DNA of 10,472 bases, taken from positions 1 through 10,472 of the forward strand of contig CAZNFQ010000076.1 in NCBI GenBank assembly GCA_964571965.1. The letters are read 5' to 3'. The translations under genes and the position numbers were made by a program. Source of the stretch: Sabulitectum sp964571965. Lineage in GTDB: Bacteria > Fermentibacterota > Fermentibacteria > Fermentibacterales > JCC-6. The number at the start of each line of letters is the position of its first letter. Position 1 is the stretch's first letter. The notes beneath the pieces were generated by a model that was not told the DNA's origin, ran no database searches, and saw nothing but the letters and a program-made list of their open reading frames with translations. Of the stretch, positions 1 through 5,598 are shown piece after piece.

Positions 1-484
1 TCTCGCCCTGGATGTGGTTGTCACCCCAGCTGTCGCTGTCTGAAGGGGAGATGTAGACTCCGGTAATGTCCCAGCTGCCCAGGTCGTTGCTGAATGTAAC
101 CGGACAGGTGCCGGTGCTGCCGGTGTTTCCCGGGGCGGGGGTCTGAACCGTATCGATCTGGTCTATGGTTACGTTCCAGGTGAAGCCGTCTCCGTCTATC
201 TTCACATCGTTCAGGGTGTAGGTGTCACCGTCTTCGTCGATGACCTGAATGTCGTATACACCGGTGGTAACCATTACCTCGGCTGTTCTGCCGGGTTCAA
301 GGATGTCGGTGCCGGGAAGGTGATTGGTACCCCAGACGCTGTCGGTACTTCTGCTGATGTAGACAACATGTATGTCATAGTTTTCCAGGCCGTTGGTCAC
401 CGAAAGGGGAACCTTCTCGAAACAGCCGCTCATCATGGTCATGGATATGACCGCGAAGAGTATGGTGATTGCCCTTGCTCTCAC
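1..484 (-). CDS. Partial lipoprotein with at least two acidic WG/DEDGDTYT domains
   Basis: The gene starts at a GTG (482-484) and leaves the window at base 1; 161 codons are visible. The GTG is chosen because AAGGAGG lies 7 nt upstream and the start gives a full lipoprotein signal: basic residues at 2-4, a hydrophobic stretch, then M-S-G-C with the lipidated cysteine at residue 21. Mature residues 27-111 form one complete repeat domain (N-G-L-E-N-Y-D-I, V-W-G-T-N-H-L, L-E-P-G, Y-D-I-Q-V-I-DEDGDTYT, D-G-F-T-W-N-V). A Thr/Pro/Gly-rich linker (112-127) leads into a second domain, cut after W-G-D-N. Residue +2 after the cysteine is Phe, not Asp, so outer-membrane sorting is expected by the enteric rule. 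It follows the 535-867 gene by 50 bp with no terminator seen between them, so the two are probably co-transcribed. The function is unknown; a surface or periplasmic binding role is only inference. Confidence 0.85.
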   Translation of the reverse strand, partial: MRARAITILFAVISMTMMSGCFEKVPLSVTNGLENYDIHVVYISRSTDSVWGTNHLPGTDILEPGRTAEVMVTTGVYDIQVIDEDGDTYTLNDVKIDGDGFTWNVTIDQIDTVQTPAPGNTGSTGTCPVTFSNDLGSWDITGVYISPSDSDSWGDNHIQGE

Positions 485-534
485 GTGATTTCCTCCTTTT
501 TACGGTGTTACAGTCCTGGTGGGTACCGTATTCC

Positions 535-867
535 CTAGTCTATTTCGCCAAGTCTTACTGCCCACCGGTATCCGTCCTCGGTTACCTGCTGATTCCATCT
601 TGTGTAGGTGTCGCCGTCTTCATCCACTATCTGCAGGTCATACACCCCGGGCTCCACTCCTATTGCAATGGAATCGCCTGGAACGATAATGGTATTCCCG
701 GTGAGGGAATTCATGCCCCAGTCTTCCTCGTCGGTACCGCTTATGTAGATGTAATGGATATCCCAGCTTCCAAGGTCATTCACCACCGTGATCCTCGTGG
801 GCTCATAACCGCAGGCTGCCTGAAGCAGAATTGTGAGCATAAGAATCATGATCATCTTGCTTCTCAT
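535..867 (-). CDS. Small lipoprotein with one acidic WG/DEDGDTYT domain
   Basis: This is a 110-residue protein. Residues 1-18 are a hydrophobic signal peptide ending L-Q-A-A-C, with the probable lipidated cysteine at 19; Gln at -3 is an atypical lipobox residue. Residues 24-110 are a single copy of the domain shared with its neighbours: V-N-D-L-G-S-W-D-I near 29-37, D-W-G-M-N-S-L near 49-55, V-P-G-D-S near 62-66, Y-D-L-Q-I-V-DEDGDTYT at 77-89 and D-G-Y-R-W-A-V to the end. The ATG at 865-867 has a GAGGGG ribosome site about 10 nt upstream. An intrinsic terminator for the gene before it lies just upstream, so it should have its own promoter or rely on read-through; I see no convincing promoter. 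The protein is essentially a signal peptide plus one domain, which defines the minimal unit of the family. The function is unknown. Confidence 0.85.
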   Translation of the reverse strand: MRSKMIMILMLTILLQAACGYEPTRITVVNDLGSWDIHYIYISGTDEEDWGMNSLTGNTIIVPGDSIAIGVEPGVYDLQIVDEDGDTYTRWNQQVTEDGYRWAVRLGEID

Positions 868-884
868 CTAAAGGCCCCTCGTTT

Positions 885-913
885 AAAAACGGGGGAGGCA
901 CATTGCCCCCCCC
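885..913 (-). terminator. Intrinsic terminator after the three-domain lipoprotein gene
   Basis: On the minus strand a run of eight G plus C pairs with GCCTCCCCC across a 5-nt AATGT loop. This gives a continuous 9-bp stem (891-899 with 905-913) containing one G-U wobble. It is followed after one base by five T residues (885-889). It lies 20 bp past the stop codon of the 933-1871 gene and before the start of the 535-867 gene, so it should end the upstream transcript. Confidence 0.8.
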
Positions 914-932
914 GCATTGGATAATACACGAA

Positions 933-1871
933 TCAGTCGAGGTCGGAAAGTGTTACTTCCCAGTAGTAACCGGCTTCGTCGATATCCACGCCCCAGAGGG
1001 TGTAGGTGTCGCCGTCTTCATCTTCCACCTTAATGTCGTAGCTGTTGCCTGACGGAACGTAGAAGGTGAATTCCTCACCGGGGTGGATGAGTTCGGAACC
1101 GAGACGGTCGTCACCCCATGGTGAATCGGTGGGATCGCAGTAGACGTACCAGATTGTCCAGTCGCCGAGGTCATTGTATATGGTTATCGGGGCATCGCCC
1201 TCTTCGTAATCATCGATCCTGAAGGAGCTGTCCATGTAGTCGAAGTCCACGACCCAGGTGTAGTCGCCGTCGATGTACTCGTCGAGGATTACATAGGTGT
1301 CGCCGTCTTCATCTTCGGCAAGGAAGTCGTACCAGTCGCCGGACTGAACTGTGAAGGTTGCGCTCTCACCGGGGGCGAGAACCTCTGAACCGAGCTTGTC
1401 TTCTCCCCAGTCTTCTGCGTCAGAGGTGCATCCGTAGAGATACCAGATGTCCCAGCTGCCAAGACCGTTCTCCACTGTTATGGTAACTTCTTCAGTGGCC
1501 CAGTCGAGATCTTCCAGGGTCACTTCCCATTCGAAGCCGTCTTCATCGATGTCCACGAGCCACATGGTGTAGGTGTCGCCGTCTTCATCGGTAACCATGA
1601 TGTCGTAAGTGTTCTCTTCGTCGAGAACGATGGTGACTTCATCACCGGGCTCAAGGGTTTCATCGAGACGATTTTCACCCCATGGACCGTCTGAAGGATC
1701 GATCATGATCTCTTCTATATCCCAGTCCTCAAGGCCGTTTACGATGACAACCTCGATTGTACCTTCATCGTTGTCGCGGTCGCCGGTTTCCTCGGCGGGT
1801 TCTCCTGCGCCGCATGCCATGAACAGCACGGAAACGGCAAACAAGGCAAGAAGCATGTTCAGTTTCTTCAT
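933..1871 (-). CDS. Lipoprotein with three tandem acidic WG/DEDGDTYT domains
   Basis: This is a 312-residue protein. M-K-K and a hydrophobic stretch end at F-M-A-C, giving a lipidated cysteine at 20; Phe at -3 is a tolerated variant of the lipobox. A short Glu/Asp-rich spacer (24-37) follows. Three domain copies then fill the protein, at about 38-123, 128-212 and 227-312, with the DEDGDTY block at 95, 187 and 284. Copies 1 and 3 carry the full W-G-[ED]-[ND]-R-L and D-I-D-E-[DA]-G-[FY] motifs. Copy 2 is more diverged (D-W-G-E-D-K-L, DEDGDTYV, D-G-D-Y-T-W) and has a lone cysteine at 148; copy 3 has one at 245. The mature protein is strongly acidic. AAGGAGG sits 6 nt before the ATG. It is the largest member of the array and is followed by its own terminator. 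No enzyme motif is visible. A cell-surface binding or structural role, possibly with bound cations, is inference. Confidence 0.88.
   Translation of the reverse strand: MKKLNMLLALFAVSVLFMACGAGEPAEETGDRDNDEGTIEVVIVNGLEDWDIEEIMIDPSDGPWGENRLDETLEPGDEVTIVLDEENTYDIMVTDEDGDTYTMWLVDIDEDGFEWEVTLEDLDWATEEVTITVENGLGSWDIWYLYGCTSDAEDWGEDKLGSEVLAPGESATFTVQSGDWYDFLAEDEDGDTYVILDEYIDGDYTWVVDFDYMDSSFRIDDYEEGDAPITIYNDLGDWTIWYVYCDPTDSPWGDDRLGSELIHPGEEFTFYVPSGNSYDIKVEDEDGDTYTLWGVDIDEAGYYWEVTLSDLD
936..1760 (-). repeat. Three tandem protein-domain repeats (about 255 bp each)
   Basis: The coding repeats occupy about 1503-1760 (copy 1), 1236-1490 (copy 2) and 936-1193 (copy 3). Copies 1 and 3 resemble each other more than either resembles copy 2. 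At the DEDGDTY block the DNA itself is nearly invariant: the plus-strand string GTAGGTGTCGCCGTCTTC occurs at 1002-1019 and 1569-1586, and at 1294-1310 without its first base. The same string is found in the neighbouring genes at 604-621 and 2026-2043, and with one mismatch at 218-235. Confidence 0.85.
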
Positions 1872-1920
1872 TTTCCCTCCTTAAATCAAGGTTAGTTCAG
1901 TATCCTTATTCCGGGCTCAT

Positions 1921-1955
1921 AAAAAGAAAAACCCGTTCTACTTAAGAAACAGGTT
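1921..1955 (-). terminator. Intrinsic terminator after the 108-residue lipoprotein gene
   Basis: On the minus strand AACCTGTT (1948-1955) pairs with AACGGGTT (1930-1937), giving 8 bp with one G-U wobble and a 10-nt loop. A T-rich tail, TTTCTTTTT, follows (1921-1929). It begins one base past the stop codon at 1957 and separates this gene from the three-domain gene downstream. Confidence 0.75.
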
Positions 1956-1956
1956 C

Positions 1957-2283
1957 TTAATCAATATCTGCCAGGGTAACTGCCCATTCGTATCCATCGG
2001 CACCTACCTCAACGCCCCAGAGGGTGTAGGTGTCGCCGTCTTCGTCGACGATTTTCATGTCATAAGTGCCTGCGGGAACGTTGATCGTAACATCGTCACC
2101 GGGTTCCATCACATCACTGATGCGGTTGTCTCCCCAGGGCTCGTCTGAGGGATCGATATAAATTTCTTCCACGTTCCACGCACCAAGATCGTTGGTGATC
2201 TTGACCGGGACGTTACCGCCGCCGCAGCCACCGATGACTGTTATGGCGAAAAGTATTGCCAGTAATGCTGTTATCTTCTTCAT
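1957..2283 (-). CDS. Small lipoprotein with one acidic WG/DEDGDTYT domain
   Basis: This is a 108-residue protein. The reading frame is open further upstream (to 2355), but the ATG at 2281-2283 is preferred. It has AGGAGGGG about 6 nt upstream and gives a textbook lipoprotein start: M-K-K-I, a hydrophobic stretch, then V-I-G-G-C with cysteine 20. A Gly-rich spacer is followed by one domain copy at about 25-108: T-N-D-L-G-A-W-N-V, P-S-D-E-P-W-G-D-N-R-I, M-E-P-G-D-D, Y-D-M-K-I-V-DEDGDTYTLWG and D-G-Y-E-W-A-V-T-L-A-D-I-D. It is the copy closest to the family consensus. A perfect 19-bp palindrome and a possible promoter lie upstream, and an intrinsic terminator lies directly downstream, so it is probably a one-gene transcription unit. 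The function is unknown. Confidence 0.88.
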   Translation of the reverse strand: MKKITALLAILFAITVIGGCGGGNVPVKITNDLGAWNVEEIYIDPSDEPWGDNRISDVMEPGDDVTINVPAGTYDMKIVDEDGDTYTLWGVEVGADGYEWAVTLADID

Positions 2284-2304
2284 GAATACCCCTCCTGTTA
2301 AAGA

Positions 2305-2323
2305 GCAGACGACTGTCGTCTGC
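2305..2323. promoter_or_regulatory. Perfect 9-bp inverted repeat, operator-like
   Basis: GCAGACGAC and GTCGTCTGC are exact reverse complements separated by a single T. The palindrome ends 22 bp before the ATG of the 108-residue lipoprotein gene, just upstream of its ribosome site. It could be a dimeric regulator's operator. It could also be a 5'-leader hairpin, with about 7 bp and a 5-nt loop once the centre opens. There is no T-tract after it on either strand, so it is not an intrinsic terminator. Confidence 0.55.
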
Positions 2324-2338
2324 AGACATACGAGTGGC

Positions 2339-2367
2339 AAAATAAAGGATATCACTGCCCGGGTAAA
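2339..2367 (-). promoter_or_regulatory. Possible promoter for the 108-residue lipoprotein gene
   Basis: On the minus strand TTTACC (2362-2367) is spaced 17 bp from TATTTT (2339-2344), each matching 4 of 6 consensus positions. The predicted start of transcription would fall just ahead of the palindrome at 2305-2323, placing that palindrome in the early transcribed region. The evidence is by eye only. Confidence 0.35.
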
Positions 2368-2413
2368 GTGCCTGCTTTCAACTGGAAGGATCGGGGTTAA
2401 AGGAGATCGTCTT

Positions 2414-3187
2414 TCAGAGGTCCAGGTCTGCTTCCGTTACCTCCCAGAGAACTCCGTCTTCATCCAGCTGCACCTGCCAGAGTGTATATGAGCTTTCCCG
2501 GGAATCATATATCTGAATGTCGTAGGTGCCAGGATCGAGGTTCAGCTGAAGCTCGGCTCCGGATCCAAGAATGTTCGGGCCCAGGAGATCTTCTCCCCAG
2601 GTGTCGCTTTCACTGGGGCTGCAGAACACGTTATGCACCGCAAGACCTGTGAGTCCGTTTCTCACAAGGAAGGCGCAGGCTCCATCTCCACGTGATATGA
2701 AGGAAGGTATGGCTTCATCTCCACCTTCCTGAGGGAAGGAATCTCCGGTTCCCTGCAGAAGGGTCTGCACAAGATCTGAGAGAATCGGTTCCAGGTTCAG
2801 CTTCCATCTGCCTGACTCCATGCGGAATTCGAATGCAAGCGGTTCCCTTTCTCCTTCCGCCAGAAGTAACGCCCTGTCTCCGGTTATCTCAACTGACAGG
2901 ATAACTTCAGGGAAAATCAGCAGATCGGTTTCCATTGCCAGTGCTTCCAGAAAAAGTGCCGGGTCGTTCTCGAAGGGAGCTCCGTTTTCCGTGTAGAATT
3001 CAGTAAGGGCATCAATGAGATTTTCCGTGTCATCGGTGAAGGAAGACGCAAGTCTGTTCCATTGGGCGTTCTCGGTGTGATCTCTGGCGGTGTTATAGCT
3101 GTCTACCACTTCTTTCTGTTCGTTGTTCCATCCTATACAGCAGGTAAAAACCAGAATTGCCGCAAAGAGAGCGGTAATAATTCTCAA
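2414..3187 (-). CDS. Lipoprotein: NTF2-like N-terminal region plus a degenerate WG domain
   Basis: The protein has 257 residues from a TTG start at 3185-3187. The frame is open to a TTG at 3202 and also has a GTG at 3193. The later TTG is chosen because AGGAG (3193-3197) lies 5 nt before it, while the GTG abuts that same site. This start gives M-R-I-I-T-A-L-F-A-A followed by V-F-T-C-C, with the lipidated cysteine at 16 or 17. Residues 25-140 resemble the NTF2/DUF4878-like fold: an early helix Y-N-T-A-R, W-N-R-L-A-S-S-F-T-D-D, then strands ending G-R-W-K-L-N-L. After a spacer, residues 170-257 are one copy of the array's domain with W-G-E-D-L-L-G, but the usual DEDGDTYT has become DSRESSYT. 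It is the first gene of the leftward cluster and reads from a divergent promoter. The function is unknown, and the NTF2 assignment is by pattern only. Confidence 0.8.
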   Translation of the reverse strand: MRIITALFAAILVFTCCIGWNNEQKEVVDSYNTARDHTENAQWNRLASSFTDDTENLIDALTEFYTENGAPFENDPALFLEALAMETDLLIFPEVILSVEITGDRALLLAEGEREPLAFEFRMESGRWKLNLEPILSDLVQTLLQGTGDSFPQEGGDEAIPSFISRGDGACAFLVRNGLTGLAVHNVFCSPSESDTWGEDLLGPNILGSGAELQLNLDPGTYDIQIYDSRESSYTLWQVQLDEDGVLWEVTEADLDL

Positions 3188-3192
3188 GGTCA

Positions 3193-3197
3193 CTCCT
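3193..3197 (-). promoter_or_regulatory. Ribosome-binding site that fixes a TTG start
   Basis: On the minus strand AGGAG is followed by TGACC and then TTG (3185-3187). This spacing of 5 nt supports the TTG over the in-frame GTG at 3191-3193, which would overlap the site, and over the TTG at 3200-3202, which lies upstream of it. Confidence 0.6.
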
Positions 3198-3222
3198 CTC
3201 AAATGTTTTTTTCACCGGTTAC

Positions 3223-3251
3223 ACTCTACATATTCACCGCTTCAGGGTCAA
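3223..3251 (-). promoter_or_regulatory. Leftward promoter for the lipoprotein cluster
   Basis: On the minus strand TTGACC (3246-3251) is followed after exactly 17 bp by TAGAGT (3223-3228). These match the sigma-70 consensus at 5 of 6 and 4 of 6 positions. Transcription would start near 3216, about 30 nt before the TTG start at 3187. The -35 lies within the left arm of the inverted repeat at 3246-3264. Confidence 0.55.
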
Positions 3252-3264
3252 CAGACCGTTGACC
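3246..3264. promoter_or_regulatory. Inverted repeat bridging two divergent -35 elements
   Basis: GGTCAAC and GTTGACC are perfect 7-bp arms around AGACC. Each arm contains TTGACC pointing outward, so the repeat contributes the -35 hexamer of the leftward promoter and of the rightward promoter. It may be an operator controlling both directions, or only a by-product of two back-to-back -35 boxes. Confidence 0.55.
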
Positions 3265-3286
3265 GGTATTTTGAATGGGTTATTGT
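3259..3286 (+). promoter_or_regulatory. Rightward promoter for the GGDEF-to-mtnA operon
   Basis: TTGACC (3259-3264) is followed after 16 bp by TATTGT (3281-3286), matching consensus at 5 of 6 and 4 of 6 positions. Transcription would start near 3293, leaving a leader of under 30 nt that contains the AGGGGAG ribosome site of the first gene. Confidence 0.5.
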
Positions 3287-3320
3287 ATGGTTAACCTTCA
3301 GAGGGGAGAAGTAACCGGAC

Positions 3321-4184
3321 ATGGACAGGCTAGCATTCCCAAGACAGGTTGAGCTTGATCCAGTTACCGGCCTACCGCCGCGAAAGATACTGGATCATGA
3401 CATTCCGGTTCTTCTCCGTGCCATGGCTGCGTCCTCATTACCCCTTTGTGCCATAATGATAGACATCGATCACTTCAAGAAGTTCAATGACCTCCACGGC
3501 CACGACGTGGGAGACATGGTTCTGAAGCATGTGTCCTCCATTGTAAGGACCGCTGTTAGATTCAGGGGAGAGGCATACCGTTACGGTGGTGAGGAAATCA
3601 CCGTTCTGATGCTGAACACCAGTCTCGCAGAGGGAGCTGCCACTGCAGAGCGTATATGCCGCATGGTAGAGTATTCCTCTGTTGAGGTTTCTAGCGGAGG
3701 GGAAAAGAGGGAGCTTTCCGTGCAGATTTCACTGGGGGTAGCTTCCACCGAGCAGGTCTCCGGGTCCGAACTTATCATTTCTGCGGACCAGGCTTTGCTC
3801 AAGGCCAAGAACACGGGCAGAAACCATTCAGAGATCTACGAGAAGGAAATGGTCACGGAAGGTGCTATCACCAGGATCGATGTTACCTACCCGGGCATAA
3901 CATCCATACAGGGGAATAACTACATTCTTCTGAAGAAGTGGTACAGCATGGATAACCCGCTGAACATCGGAGCCCGTGAGATCAAGGATCTGAATACGGA
4001 CATCACATACATATCAGAGGAAACATCCAGACCCTCGCTGGGTCTTGTGGAGGCGGAGATAAGAGGCAAGGTCAGCGACATAGAGGTAAGGAGCAAACAT
4101 ACCTTTTTCAAACTGGAAGTAAGGAATGACGTGATAGATCTCATGTTCAAATACATACAGGACAGCAGAAATGCAAAGGATTAG
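3321..4184 (+). CDS. GGDEF-domain protein (putative diguanylate cyclase) with a novel C-terminal region
   Basis: This is a 287-residue soluble protein with no signal peptide or membrane segment. The GGDEF domain fills residues 10-175: the opening D-P-V-T-G-L-P-P-R-K at 13-22, metal and substrate residues in M-I-D-I-D-H-F-K-K-F-N-D (46-57), and the active-site loop R-Y-G-G-E-E-I at 87-93. GGEEI replaces the usual GGEEF/GGDEF, a change at the last and most tolerant position, so cyclase activity (two GTP to cyclic di-GMP) is plausible. The inhibitory RxxD site is lost: Arg is kept at 80 but the Asp position is Gly 83. Residues 185-287 form a separate, predicted mixed alpha/beta region that I do not recognise. 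No sensory domain precedes the GGDEF. An in-frame stop lies 9 nt upstream of the ATG; the ribosome site GAGGGGAG is rather far, at 12 nt. It overlaps the next gene by 14 bp. Confidence 0.88.
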   Translation: MDRLAFPRQVELDPVTGLPPRKILDHDIPVLLRAMAASSLPLCAIMIDIDHFKKFNDLHGHDVGDMVLKHVSSIVRTAVRFRGEAYRYGGEEITVLMLNTSLAEGAATAERICRMVEYSSVEVSSGGEKRELSVQISLGVASTEQVSGSELIISADQALLKAKNTGRNHSEIYEKEMVTEGAITRIDVTYPGITSIQGNNYILLKKWYSMDNPLNIGAREIKDLNTDITYISEETSRPSLGLVEAEIRGKVSDIEVRSKHTFFKLEVRNDVIDLMFKYIQDSRNAKD

Positions 4185-5598
4185 GGCAGGAGCCCTCTGG
4201 ACAGGTCAGGGGCAACCTCTGCAGAACGCGTCGATCACCATCAGCCCCGAAGGCACAATTTCGGAAGTAACCGCCGATTCAGGAGGTGAACCCGCAGATT
4301 ATCCCTTTGCCATGCCGGCTTTTTTCGATGCGCACTGCCACCTTTCCTGGATGGTGCTCAAGGAACTGTCCCTGGATCTGTCCACGGCGGGTTCTGTTGA
4401 AGACCTCCTGGGCATTGTCTGGGAAGGTGTTAAGAACGGCAATGACGAGATCATCAGGGGTGACTCATTCGATGAAAGCAACTGGTCTGACTCAAGATTA
4501 CCCACACTGGAGGAGCTCGACGCGGCCACAGGCGGCAGACCTGCGTTTCTCTGCAGGGTCTGCGGTCATGCGGCCCTTGCCAATTCGGCTATGATGGCAC
4601 TGATGGACCATGATCCCAGGTGGATAGACTTATCAACGGGAATGCTTAGAGAAAAACCTGTAATGGAATTCTCCGAACATTTTCCTCCTGATCCCCGAAG
4701 GGCCTATGAAGCCGTTGGCAGTGTGGTGGGCAAGATCCATTCGGCCGGTGTTACAGGGGTGTGCTCCATAGAGAAAACTGAAAACGCCGCCAATCTCCTT
4801 GCCGCCGAACCAGACCTTGATATAAAGCTTGTTCTGAACGGAGTCTCTCCGGATAACCCTCTTTTCCCTTCTGATTCTACCATGATAAAATATTTCCTTG
4901 ACGGTTCCTTCGGAGCAGGTAACGCCTCGGTGGAACTGAACTCCACTGAATTTCTGCTCCATGACGATGAAGATCTGCTGGAGAAGCTTATCCTCTGTGG
5001 AAAGCTGGGTGTGACCCCCGTGGTTCACTCCATTGGCGGCGGTGCCCTTCTTCAGCTGGACAGAGTCTCTGCCCGGGCTTTCAGGAGACTGGGAAGGGGA
5101 TTTCCCATCAGGATCGAGCATGCGGAGGATATTGACCCCGTGTGGCCCGGTAACTGGGATCCGGCATATCACATTTTCAGTATGCAGCCGAACTTCGTGG
5201 AAAGATGGCAGCGCCCGGGCGGTATGTACGACAGGCTTCTGACCCCTGAAAGGGCCCTGCGGCTCAATCCGTTCAGAAACGTAATTGACCGGGGTTTCAG
5301 GCTTGGCTTCGGAAGCGACAGCATGCCCATGGATCCCCTGTTCGGTTTGAAGGGTGCTGTGGAACACAGGGATCCCTCGCTTTCAATCTCCGTTGGAGAA
5401 GCCCTGAAGGCTTACACACTTGAGGCAGCTTCCATCTCCGGGTGTGAACCGCTGGCAAAACCCCTGGGCCCGGGCAGACAGGCAGATATTGTTTTTCTTT
5501 CCGGGAATCCATTCTCGGGGATCTCCGGCGTCACCGTAGAAAAGACCCTGAGAAAAGGTAAGACCGTCTACGATTCCAACGGGAGCCATCTGCAGTGA
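4171..5598 (+). CDS. YtcJ-like metal-dependent amidohydrolase
   Basis: This is a 475-residue cytoplasmic protein of the amidohydrolase superfamily (amidohydrolase_3/YtcJ group), which hydrolyses C-N bonds in unknown substrates. The visible motifs in order are: F-D-A-H-C-H (metal ligands His 55 and His 57); D-E-S-N-W near 101-105; R-V-C-G-H-A-A-L-A-N-S at 129-139; I-K-Y-F-L-D-G-S-F-G at 239-248, where Lys 240 may be the carboxylated metal-bridging lysine; V-H-S-I-G-G with His 286; I-E-H-A-E with His 317; and G-S-D-S with the catalytic-type Asp 383. The C-terminus has the usual A-Y-T-L-E-A-A and L-G-P-G-R-Q-A-D-I-V return to the small beta-sandwich. It is somewhat shorter than the 530-550 residues usual for YtcJ, but nothing essential seems missing. 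AGGA lies 8 nt before the ATG. It overlaps the GGDEF gene by 14 bp and nadC by 4 bp. The substrate cannot be inferred from the neighbours. Confidence 0.88.
   Translation: MQRIRAGALWTGQGQPLQNASITISPEGTISEVTADSGGEPADYPFAMPAFFDAHCHLSWMVLKELSLDLSTAGSVEDLLGIVWEGVKNGNDEIIRGDSFDESNWSDSRLPTLEELDAATGGRPAFLCRVCGHAALANSAMMALMDHDPRWIDLSTGMLREKPVMEFSEHFPPDPRRAYEAVGSVVGKIHSAGVTGVCSIEKTENAANLLAAEPDLDIKLVLNGVSPDNPLFPSDSTMIKYFLDGSFGAGNASVELNSTEFLLHDDEDLLEKLILCGKLGVTPVVHSIGGGALLQLDRVSARAFRRLGRGFPIRIEHAEDIDPVWPGNWDPAYHIFSMQPNFVERWQRPGGMYDRLLTPERALRLNPFRNVIDRGFRLGFGSDSMPMDPLFGLKGAVEHRDPSLSISVGEALKAYTLEAASISGCEPLAKPLGPGRQADIVFLSGNPFSGISGVTVEKTLRKGKTVYDSNGSHLQ

Noticed and set aside
906..913. Run of eight C residues as a phase-variation tract
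   Set aside because: It lies outside coding sequence and is explained as one arm of the terminator hairpin at 885-913.
469..924. Plus-strand open frame of 151 codons
   Set aside because: It lies opposite the two small lipoprotein genes, which have signal peptides, ribosome sites and family similarity; the plus-strand product resembles nothing and has no good ribosome site.
218..2043. Recurring 18-base string that might suggest a CRISPR or interspersed repeat array
   Set aside because: The copies are spaced irregularly (about 275 to 457 bp) and always in frame within a protein domain; they encode the DEDGDTY motif.
2284..2355. N-terminal extension of the 108-residue lipoprotein to an upstream ATG
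   Set aside because: It would bury the signal peptide and lipobox, run through the 19-bp palindrome, and ignore the strong ribosome site before the ATG at 2283.
4633..5367. Minus-strand open frame of 244 codons
   Set aside because: It is antisense to the amidohydrolase, whose catalytic motifs run through the whole stretch.
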